Source: Oncomelania hupensis
Taxonomy: Eukaryota > Mollusca > Gastropoda > Littorinimorpha > Pomatiopsidae
Direction: 5' to 3'
NCBI GenBank assembly: GCA_036898135.1
Contig: JBAHVR010000303.1
Location: 61,001-125,000, forward strand
DNA length: 64,000 bases
Shown: in pieces, positions 56,601 to 64,000 of the stretch
Position numbering within the stretch: the stretch's first letter is position 1
How the letters are laid out: every line of letters starts with the position of its first letter
The notes under the pieces: model-generated
Told to the model about the DNA's origin: nothing
The model's database searches: none
What the model saw: the letters and a program-made list of their open reading frames with translations, nothing else
Position numbers and translations under genes: made by a program

Positions 56601-57238
56601 TTAGGCCGGCATTCACGGAAGCGTTTACGGTAGCCCTTCTCTGTAAAGTTGTAGCACTGTAATAGGGCCTCTTTCAAGACGTCGTAGTTTTTGGCGTCAT
56701 CGTTCGACAGTCTGGTGTAAACTTCGAGCGCTTGCCCTGTCAGAAGTGCACTTAGTCGAATCGCCCAGTCTCGAGGTTGCCAGTTGGAGCTTTTTGCGAA
56801 CCTTTCGAATCTCGCCAGATAGCTGTCGATCTGGTCCTTCCCGTCGACGAACGTTGGCAATTTTGGAGCCGTATGGTCGTTGGTGACTTGTGGCGCATGC
56901 TGATTGTTCTGGATACGCGCCAAATCTAGCTGGTACTGACGATCAGCTTCTCTGTCCTCACGCCTGCGCTCATCTTCTCTTTCTTGCCGCTGCTGTTCAA
57001 TTTCCAGACGCTTCAGTTCAAATTCTCTTTCTTCACGGCGACGCTGCTCTTCTAATTCTCGTACTTCACGGCGACGCTGCTCTTCTACTTCTAGACGCTT
57101 CTGTTCTAGTTCTATTTCTTTTTCTAGACGCTTCTCTTCCAATTCTCTTTCTCGTATTCTCTCCTGAGACTTGACGTACTCCGTCAGCTGCTTGCCTTTT
57201 AGATTCAGTTCAACCCCTTTCTGCCAGAAGTCAGCCAT
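53687..57238 (-). CDS. Gag-protease-integrase polyprotein with RT remnant
   Basis: A single frame of 1183 codons, start at 57238 (MADFWQKGVEL). Residues about 14-100: highly charged Glu/Arg coiled coil. About 125-260: capsid-like retrotransposon gag region (LSALLTGQALEVY). 335-348: zinc knuckle CFTCNATDHRAANC. 452-454: protease-type DSG. About 545-600: linker with VTTRAQAKR. About 679-720: integrase HHCC (HDSIMGGH...CRSCDIC). 749/809/845: integrase D, D, E with 35 residues between the last two. 986-988: GPY module. About 1056-1090: conserved leader of RT (FPHIFNDVPG). About 1100-1150: a late RT block (WKEHLQTLRELF...GH). The segment between, which should hold YxDD, and all RNase H are absent. 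Role: particle formation and integration. It cannot copy its own RNA. Confidence 0.9.
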   Translation of the reverse strand: MADFWQKGVELNLKGKQLTEYVKSQERIRERELEEKRLEKEIELEQKRLEVEEQRRREVRELEEQRRREEREFELKRLEIEQQRQEREDERRREDREADRQYQLDLARIQNNQHAPQVTNDHTAPKLPTFVDGKDQIDSYLARFERFAKSSNWQPRDWAIRLSALLTGQALEVYTRLSNDDAKNYDVLKEALLQCYNFTEKGYRKRFRECRPKSDETPKQFVERLSSYLHKWVELSGETKSYDSLHDLIVKEQFLNACHKDLATHLEEQKLQTLKDVTEAAERYLIAHGKTLGPPSATKHFQKTGNHGNQIQGSQTSQRQTDSTPPPREGHSRGCFTCNATDHRAANCPQNKSSGQRSSTDNAAAGNRQRGFSNQRQTSRSDHQVCGGSVILPSETKRTATPADVQECMTDGQLLLANGKSIPVVASAAVTVQNMPFSKGRVGNHEVTVLRDSGCSGVIVREDLIAKEQFTGDSKWTLMADSKCVRAPVAKIHVNTPFYIGEVEAVCLKKPLYDLMIGNIDGARRPDDPDPEWSPASTQHVEVVEEDPLPFPDGDLTELLRDNVVTPAQPCRPEIVGAVTTRAQAKRVKTSTPLKVADNSKAAIVDRYKLIQLQEADSTLNKYRNRQDHVSKGSGTVYFEVKAKILYRIFQHPRVNGGKPLRQVLVPLPLRRQVMEVAHDSIMGGHLGIKKTSDRIQAVFYWPGLHADVSRFCRSCDICQKTIPRGRVPKVPMQRMPLIDRPFKRVALDLIGEIRPPSEEGHRWVLTLVDYATRYPEAVPLNKIDTETVAEALVDMFSRLGVPEEILTDLGTQFVSDCMKEVNRLLSIRHLTTTPYHPMCNGLVEKFNATLKSTLKKLCSEQPRQWHRYINALLFAYREVPQESTGFSPFELLYGRTIRGPMHILKELWTKEVDTPEVKNSYQYVFELREKLEQTLEIARENLKKSQDCGKHYYDRRAVNRKFKPGNKVLVLLPTDHNKLLMQWKGPYEVETVVGINDYKVKVGQHSKIYHANLLKLYVERPSETVHAATAAVTDDSFDSEELMELGDFHSKEGIDDVKLGPSLTEGQKMELKDLMGEFPHIFNDVPGSTTLVEHEVHTQTWKEHLQTLRELFHRPAEANLIVRPSKCILGADNVDCVGHPMEEGDNGGRTDSREALVIIVFDPGPMTTATDEGVDSLRTKEH

Positions 57239-57765
57239 CTTGATGCTTCTGGAAAGTTCTTTTCTGGAAAGTTCTTTTTCTAGAAAGTTCTTGACTGTAG
57301 AGTTCTTTTTCTGGAAAGTTCTTGACTGTGCTGTACCTTTCTAGACTGTTCTAGAACAGCACGCTTTCTGCAGTAGCGCTGATGCTTGTCACTAGTCGCT
57401 TTCGCTGACGCAGGCCCCGCTGTCCTCGTCGTATGCGACGCTGCACCACGCTGGTGTTGATGTATACGCTCCTGTGCTGAAGTAGACGCGGCGTCAGCTC
57501 GACGCTCGCTGTAACACTGGCGATGTAGCTCCGAGACTGTCCCTCGACGTAGTCCTGCGGCAGCTACGTAGTCCCGCTCTGTTGTTCGCTCACGAAGCAA
57601 CTCTTCGGCGACTACACGCCCTTGCAGTCAACCCGAACCTATCGGTGATGTAGTCCCAGTATGTTGGCCCCTCTCGACGCAACTCGTTGGCGGCTACCCT
57701 CGATGACTGCCTCTCGTAACGTTGACTCGCTTGTTGTAGCAGTTGAACCCTTGGCTATGGCGTGA
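57239..57765 (-). promoter_or_regulatory. 5' leader of the LTR element
   Basis: About 530 bp between primer site and ORF start, with five degenerate TCTGGAAAGTTCTT units near 57245-57345. A packaging signal would be expected here but none can be defined. Confidence 0.5.
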
Positions 57766-57783
57766 ATCCCGGCTTGGCCCCCA
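57766..57783 (-). promoter_or_regulatory. Primer-binding site
   Basis: The minus strand starts TGGGGGCCAAGCCGGGAT, 3 nt after the 5' LTR. It is complementary to a tRNA 3' end finishing in CCA with a CCCGG T-stem. The tRNA species is not established (proline-like acceptor possible). Confidence 0.7.
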
Positions 57784-57786
57784 AAA

Positions 57787-58419
57787 TGTTACACTCAGTT
57801 TGATGATGGTGTTTTTCTTTATCAGTAATTGATTCAGCCCCGATGCTGAAGTCCTGATAAGGTGTAACTCAGATTCGTTTATTCACACAGCCTGCTCAAT
57901 CAGCATACAAGTCACAAAGTCGACGTATGAAGTTTTCCACTTTTATTCAGCACACATCAACAACTGCATACAATTCTCAACTCAACTTAACAGCTTTCAA
58001 CAACTATCCAAATCACTATCAACAACTTTACTACTCTCAACAACAGTGCGGCACACAATTTTATAATCTCTCTCTTTTCCGGAAAGATTTCGAATACAGT
58101 AGAAATGACGCACTGCCACCAATCGAATAAAAGATCGTCATCGCTGACTTACGTCATTCATCTCTCCACACGTACCCCGAACCTTCTCTTACTTCGACAA
58201 TCGTCCCGAACCTTCGATCGATGGTAAACAAGGAAATCCAGAGTATTCTCCGACAATATCGACCAACGAAAATTATCAACGTTATACAAAGCCTCTCCTA
58301 ACAACAATGCAAACTCAAATCAAAGGTAAATAAACTCCATTATTGAATACTTTGCAAAACGAAACGATTAGATCTATCGTACGCGTTTTAGACATACTTT
58401 CGTTCGTTTCAACGTAACA
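57787..58419 (-). repeat. 5' LTR (633 bp)
   Basis: Upstream LTR relative to the coding strand, with promoter expected in it. Same ends and length as the 3' LTR. Confidence 0.95.
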
Positions 58420-59267
58420 CACCTCTTTTTCGGTCTCCCTCTTCTTCTATCTCCTTGCACTTTGCCTTGCAGGATGGTCTTTGCAAGACTTGATGATCTG
58501 GTGACGTGGCCATACCATCGGAGTTTCCGTTTTTTTACCACTGTGAGCAGGTCATCGTGTTGTCCAATGGCTTGTGCGATGGTCTGTCGGACTTCGTCGT
58601 TGGTGATGTGGTGGGTATAGGAAATGCCCAGAAGTCTTCGGTAGCACCTCATCTCCATGCTTTGTATTCTTCGTTGTAGATCTGCTGTGAGGATCCATGT
58701 TTCGCAAGCGTATAGGAAGATAGAGATGACAAGGGAGCGCAGCAGTCTTATCTTGGAATGTAGACTGATGGTCCTGTCTTTCCAAATTGGCTTTAACTTC
58801 GCCAGGGCAGCAGTTGTTTGTGCGATCCTGGAGAGGACTTCCTGTCGGGACCCGTTGTCTGATACAATGGCTCCTAAATATTTGAAGCTATGCATTGTGT
58901 TGAGTGATTGGCCTTGGACTTTGATGTCCGTGTTGATGCCATTGGTGTTGTTGGTCATCATTTTGGTCTTTTCTGCACTTATTTCGCCTGCTACGTGACG
59001 TCATTTACTGGGATTTTCCCGTGCAGTAAGCGAAGGAGAAAAATATTTTGCTAACCGCAGAAACTCCCTAACTTTTGCAGCTTTCTCTGGTAGTCGCGAG
59101 AAAAAAAAAAGTATATTAAACTATATCTGTTTTATAGAAAGAATTTTTGTACTCCCTGTATCTGAGTGATTCCGGATCGCACATAAATGATAAGGATTTT
59201 GTCCAAGATGTTTTTCATTATACCCAATTTCCATTTCTTTTGGCGAGATTACCTATGGACTTACTGG

Positions 59268-59410
<143 letters not shown>

Positions 59411-59679
59411 ATTATTTGCATCATCTGTTCCATCATCTCGAAATGATTCCGGATCGCATAGTAATCTAAGATGTTTTTCATAAAACCCCATTTCCATTGG
59501 TTGTTGCAATACTATCTATAGGCTTATTCTCTGTGTTTTACAGAGAATTTTGTTTTGTCCACTGTTCCATTATCTCTGAATGATTCAGGATCGCATATAA
59601 TAAGGATTTTGTCTAAGATGTTTAAACAAAAATTATAACCCCACGTCCCTTTCTTCGTGTTGGAACAACTTATACCTGT

Positions 59680-61220
59680 TGTCACGAATATAGGGGGTTG
59701 TGGGGATGTGGGTTAGCAGTTATTCCCCCGCGCTGTGTCGCCTCCCTTGTCCTAGGCCGACGTGCGGTGACGTTCAGGGAAATAACGCTTGAGAGTGCTA
59801 AAGAATTACAGAGTTGTAAGGACAGACGAGAAGTGTACAGAATAACTAGTGGAAAATCTAAACAAGGGAAGTCTGGTGGTATAGTACAATATAGAACGAT
59901 TTATTAGCTGGGGGTAGGTCGAATATAATAAGTAGGTTTACAACTGTAACACGAGGGCTGGCTAAACAGGTACAGAGTATCTTTGCGTTATTCTGGATTA
60001 TAGGTATTGAGTCAATAGGGGCGGACAAGGACTGTTCTCATCATTTGGCACAATATAGCTGGTTGGCTTTAGCGTGGGTGGCCTGGTATCTACAGAGTCT
60101 CTGCAGGGTTGTGGTAGGCGCAGAGGACAACTTAGCTGGAATTAGTCGGCGGCGGTAGCTGCTGGACTGGATGGATATTGCGCAATGGACAGTCGATCAC
60201 GCGTGGGCAGCCCAGTCTAGGTCACTGGGGCGAGGTATGTTGCAATAGTTGGCTTGGTGGTGCAATCAGTCATCTGACTTGCAGGTGGAGCGGCTGGTCT
60301 GTCTTCACGCGTCACAGTGGTAGCCAGAGTGTATGGATCTCACGCAGCGTGGCGGAGTCTCGCAGGGGCCCGTATAAGGAACCCGTTCTGCAAAGGAGTA
60401 TTGCTCAGCATCAGAGGTGCACACACACTCTGGATGCTGCGCCATTCAGCGCGCATGCCAGTCAGATTTTGAATTTGGAAACCCTGGTCAAGAATGACTG
60501 GTGCGTTCCAACTGTCCAACAATATCAACAATGGCTACTAGGGGTTGGGAGAATTTAAGGCAGCCGATAAAGTATTAGAGTTTCGGAGCTCAAGAGGGGT
60601 TATTAACAACAGGGGTGGTCATTTATACATTCGGATCAGGGGAGAAGCAAAAGGGATAAATACAGGGCAATGGCTATTATATGCAATGGGAATCAACTGG
60701 GGTAATTTAGGCTAAGCAACAGGGCGGTCATGGCATGGGGGAATTTATACAGGAAAGCAGCTAGGGGGAAATACATGTATAAATATACGCATGTCATGGT
60801 TATGTACAACAGTCAACCTTCGGATAGAGAGTACATAAAGCAAAAGGGTAATATATCACAAGCAATGCATCAAGACGAACCACAGACACGGACGTAAATA
60901 TCTACAAGACATACGAACATGTGGGGAAATCGACGGGTGATGGGAAGCTAAATGATATGAAGTAAATCACCACGGGGTTGAACACAAGAATATTGGCGGA
61001 GCTCAGCGGTCGCAACGTGGGTGCAGACGTGTCTCGGCAGCAGTGTGTTCTCTCGGGCTTGCGGAAAGAGACTGGCGAACCTAAATCCTAATTCATCCAA
61101 GGGCCAGTCCCCGGGTCACGTGGGGCGGTCCGGAGGGGCGGGGCGTGGATTGTGCGGTCAGCCGGCGAGTGGGGAAAATTGCGGCTAGCAGAGCCAGAGC
61201 TGAGACGCCCGCCTGTGACA
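59680..61220 (-). mobile_element. 1541-bp solo LTR inserted in the satellite
   Basis: TGTCACGAAT to CCTGTGACA, with 5-bp target duplication CCTGT (59675-59679, 61221-61225), interrupting a satellite unit. The minus-strand AATAAA at about 59900 and the GC boxes (GGGGCGGGGC) plus CACGTGAC near 61110-61145 suggest minus orientation. No coding content. Size and TGTCA/TGACA ends resemble the LTR at 25181, though the interiors do not align by eye. Confidence 0.78.
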
Positions 61221-61360
61221 CCTGTCCCGTTACCTCTGAAGAATTCCGGATCGCAAATATAATAAAGATTTTGTCTAAGATGTTTTTCATTACACTTCAT
61301 ACTGTTTCCTTGTGGCCAGACTACCTATAGGCTTACTATGGTTTTTTTTATTTTTACAAT

Positions 61361-61362
<2 letters not shown>

Positions 61363-61398
<36 letters not shown>
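61363..61398 (+). repeat. (GT)n microsatellite
   Basis: Inside a satellite unit. Confidence 0.95.
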
Positions 61399-61605
61399 TA
61401 TGTGCGTGGTATTTTGTGTCCCCGGTTTCGTTATCTCTGAGTGGTCGTGGATCGCATAGTCTGTAATAGTAATTTGGCGCAAGATGCTTTCGTTACCCTA
61501 TATGTTACCCTTTCTTTAGCGAGACTCCTATACATTCTCTGTGCTTTACAGAATGTGTTTTCTCTCCCTTGTTCCGTTATCTCTGAGGGATTTAGGTTGT
61601 CCTGG

Positions 61606-62005
61606 GGTGGGCTGGGCGCTCCACAAGTAAACAAATGTAATCGGCTTTTCTCACCCTATCGCTTATTGTATCTCGAGGCAGCGATTTACCGGCTTAGATA
61701 AATTAATTAACAATCGGGCCAAATTGAAAAGGGTTAGGGAAGGGGAGGAGGCGGCGAGAAAAGGCAAAGGGATGTGAGTGAGAGGGAGGGGGAGGTGGTG
61801 TGTGAGGATTTGTTTGGTCTGTTTCTCGTCCCATCTCTACCCTCACCCTTCCCACATCTCACCCACGTATTCACAACCCCATCCTCTTTTCTACCCTGCT
61901 CTGCCGCCTGAGCTCAACTGAGTTTAAGAGCGAGGGAATATTAGGCTTCCCCCCCCCCCCCCGTAGCTTCTACCATCTCGAAGATGACATCTGCAGCAGA
62001 GCAGT

Positions 62006-62044
<39 letters not shown>

Positions 62045-62236
62045 TAAAATTAGGGATACAGATTTTAGACTAATTAAAAAGTCTAATCTTCCAATCTGTC
62101 CCTTAACAAGTTAACATAATAAAGAACCTTTAACATTAACTTAGAAATCATATAACTCACTCACACACACATACCATCATCTTCGTCATTATTTTAAAAC
62201 AGTTTTAGAAATCCACCCTCTCCCCATCCACCACCC
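61606..62236. other. Unassigned DNA
   Basis: G-rich 61730-61800, a C12 run at about 61952 and (GA)n at 62008-62038. TTTAGACTAATTAAAAAGTCTAA (62070) is a perfect short palindrome-like hairpin. No gene. Confidence 0.35.
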
Positions 62237-62237
62237 T

Positions 62238-62317
<80 letters not shown>

Positions 62318-62322
62318 ATATA

Positions 62323-62369
<47 letters not shown>

Positions 62370-62372
62370 ATA
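62237..62372 (+). repeat. (AAT)n and (AAAT)n microsatellite
   Basis: About 25 AAT units followed by about 12 AAAT units. Confidence 0.95.
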
Positions 62373-62579
62373 CATAAATTACACGAATGACTGTTTTCTC
62401 ATAAATTTTAATAAACATCACCTTTATTATTAATTTCGCAGATGCCTACATATTTAACATTTGAAAGAAAACAGTGAGTCGCAATGTTTACCCTCCAGAG
62501 GGCGAGAGTTCCAGTCAGCAGCTCCAGGCTATTTTTGTATATATTAATATATAAAGTCTATGCCCATCAACTGGTTTAG

Positions 62580-62845
62580 TAAAAATGTATCAATATATGC
62601 AGATGTTTCTCAGTGTGTGCGTATGAACATAAGGATAGCCGTATTAAATACAAATTGTTTTTTAAGTGGTAATGTTGATCGGAGTTCTTTGTATTTCTCA
62701 TGAATTGTGACATCTGTATTCATATTATAAGACGTATAAAGCATCTTGATTGCTCTTTTATGAAGACTATTTAGATTATATATTGTGCGTCATTGGCACT
62801 ACACCAAATATTCGATGCATAATTAAAATGAGACATACAGTTAGA
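62580..62845 (-). pseudogene. LINE RT C-terminal relic
   Basis: The minus strand reads SHFNYASNIWCSANDAQYI, then after a frameshift near 62770 LHKRAIKMLY and PLKKQFVFNTAILMF. This is the post-RT pattern of CR1/L2-type LINEs (YAS.IW...L.KRA.++...). A stop and a frameshift show it is dead. Too short to classify. Confidence 0.6.
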
Positions 62846-62879
62846 ATAGAAAAAAAGATGTTCACAAATTATATGAAAG

Positions 62880-63005
62880 ACAGTACGAGTGCGTGTGAGC
62901 GACAGAGAGATAGAAAAAAACGATATAGAGAGAGACAGAGAGAACCAGAGAAAGAGAGAGAGAGAGAGAGGGTTAGGAGAGAGAAAGAGAGAGACAGAGA
63001 GAGAT
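62880..63005 (+). repeat. GA-rich low complexity
   Basis: Degenerate AGAGAGACAG units. Confidence 0.88.
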
Positions 63006-63168
63006 GTAAAGTGTGACAGGCTTAAATGATTGTGTAATTGATGTATTATGAATTATGAATGCATGCATGTGTGCCTATAACAATAACTATTATTGTAAGA
63101 GAATGCTGTAAGCTTTAAAATATTTTCCTTGTAACATACTGTAATTGTAATAAACTTTATAAAAGTTT

Positions 63169-63170
<2 letters not shown>

Positions 63171-63247
<77 letters not shown>
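63171..63247 (+). repeat. (CT)n microsatellite
   Basis: About 37 units, directly followed by a SINE-like head. Confidence 0.95.
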
Positions 63248-63248
63248 G

Positions 63249-63525
63249 ATAGCGCAGTGGCTGGAGCATTCGCTACTGTGTCGCAAGTTAAGCATCGTCC
63301 AGTGCGGTTAGGGTGACCGCAAAACGTGAAGCGACAAATAACAACGCTCCCAGTTGACTCAACTGTGACTGAGCACTTACTCTCTTAAGGGTGGGGAAGG
63401 TAAAGCAGCGAGGGAGAGAGATGGGCGTCACCCTCATTACGCTGGCCCAAGATAAGTGTGATCTCCAACATCACGCTCCCCTACGGCCACAGGCTATGGG
63501 ACTACCTTTACCTTTACCTTTTTAC
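63249..63525 (+). mobile_element. SINE family E with (CTTTAC)n tail
   Basis: A-box-like TAGCGCAGTGGCTGGAGC at 63250. No strong B-box was found (GGTTAGGGTGACC is a poor match). The 3' half GGGCGTCACCCTCATTACGC...CTACCTTTACCTTTACC matches 11005-11135. tRNA origin is likely but not certain. Confidence 0.6.
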
Positions 63526-63830
63526 ATCTCTTTCTCTCTCGCCTTCTCTATCTCTCTTTCTCACTCTCTCTCTCCCTCTCTCCTTGTCTCTGGTTCTCTC
63601 TGTCAATCTCTCTATCTCTTTTTCTATCTCTGTCGCTCACACACACACACACACACACACTCTCTCTCTCTCTCTCACATACACACACATGCACGCACAC
63701 ACGGAAACACACACACACATAAACACAATCACACAAAGTAAGGATAGAGTGACCGACAGACAGAAAATCATGACACCATCAACAGGGCGCTAATACTTGG
63801 CACTAATCCCAGTGAAGGGGGGGGGGGGGA
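63526..63830 (+). repeat. CT- and CA-rich low complexity with a G10 run
   Basis: Degenerate CT repeats 63530-63630, (CA)n 63637-63660 and 63680-63720, and a G-run at 63819-63829. The remainder to 64000 shows nothing recognisable. Confidence 0.88.
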
Positions 63831-64000
63831 TAGTGTAATCTTGAACCAGCTCCAAGGACTTTGGAACTAATCACCTTGCAGTCAGTGGTCAAACAACCCT
63901 GTCCCAAAAGGCCATACTCACTAAACTCGACCCCAATTCCTGTTTCAATTAACCCGACCCATTATTCACCTAAACCATATCACCTCCTGGCCATTTGTTA

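Larger units (their letters stand above)
52724..58419 (-). mobile_element. Ty3/gypsy-type LTR retrotransposon, integrase-before-RT order, RT deleted
   Basis: A 5696-bp element on the minus strand: 633-bp LTRs (TGTTAC...GTAACA), 5-bp target duplication CACCT (52719-52723, 58420-58424), primer-binding site, leader of about 530 bp, one 1183-codon ORF, a 3' region of about 330 bp with degenerate 70-bp repeats (53480-53690), and a polypurine tract. The LTRs differ at two positions that I can see (53120s and 53157 region), so the insertion is recent. No env-like frame. Other LTRs of the family are at 21857, 42955 and 46493. Confidence 0.92.
52566..58985 (-). mobile_element. RTE-like LINE, 3' part, split by the LTR element
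   Basis: The LINE occupies 52566-52723 (tail CCTATCCTATCCC and 3' end) and 58425-58985 (RT C-terminal ORF: ISAEKTKMM-type start, FKYLGAIVSDNGSRQEVLSR, FLYACETWILTA, MRCYRRLLGISY, HVTRSSSLAKTILQG). The LTR element sits between, at CACCT. Before that insertion the copy had few visible lesions in this segment. 5'-truncated at about 58985. Confidence 0.87.

Overview
This 64 kb window is eukaryotic and animal, most plausibly from a mollusc or another lophotrochozoan. It has spliced exons of an animal innate-immunity gene, several tRNA-derived SINE families, non-LTR (LINE) retrotransposons, Ty3/gypsy-type LTR elements and a very high load of microsatellites. Nothing looks bacterial, organellar or plasmid-borne. 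The species cannot be named from the sequence, and 'mollusc' is an inference from repeat style, not a match I could run.

Layout. 0-3.4 kb: the last three exons (743-917, 1193-1287, 3203-3402, + strand) of a MyD88-like TIR adaptor. The introns are invaded by a SINE, a 575-bp retroelement and CAT/CTTT repeats. 3.4-24 kb: no confident host gene. This stretch holds SINEs of several families, five copies or relatives of the 575-bp element, a 383-bp TTA-flanked MITE, RTE-like LINE 3' ends, a solo LTR and long microsatellites. 24.2-30 kb: an I-like LINE on the minus strand (ORF1 tail, endonuclease-RT, RNase H), split by a 1.5 kb solo LTR with a CCCTT target duplication. 30-37 kb: SINEs, microsatellites and unassigned DNA. 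37-39.3 kb: a second LINE (minus strand), 5'-truncated, with its RT active site deleted. 39.3-52 kb: SINEs, LTR relics, a 1-kb-spaced inverted repeat, degenerate satellites and RTE-like fragments. 52.5-59 kb: a recent Ty3/gypsy-type element (52724-58419, LTRs of 633 bp differing at two positions, TSD CACCT) nested in an RTE-like LINE. 59-61.6 kb: a degenerate satellite split by another 1.5 kb solo LTR (TSD CCTGT). 61.6-64 kb: microsatellites, a LINE RT relic and a SINE.

Two observations stand out. (1) The Ty3/gypsy element keeps one uninterrupted 1183-codon frame ordered gag - protease - integrase - RT remnant. Integrase precedes RT, as in Gmr1-type elements, and the RT catalytic core and RNase H have been deleted. 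It nevertheless inserted recently, so it probably borrowed RT in trans. (2) A 575-bp non-coding element, together with two 5'-truncated 65-66 bp copies, is flanked by target duplications that are 12 bp in five of five readable cases. It carries a conserved 3' hairpin and repeatedly sits in or beside trinucleotide microsatellites. This looks like a discrete, possibly undescribed non-autonomous retroposon family. Also notable is an array of degenerate copies of the last splice acceptor and exon start just upstream of the real MyD88-like terminal exon.

Most of the long open frames in low-complexity DNA (poly-Tyr, Ile, Leu, Ser, His and similar) are translated microsatellites and are not annotated as genes.
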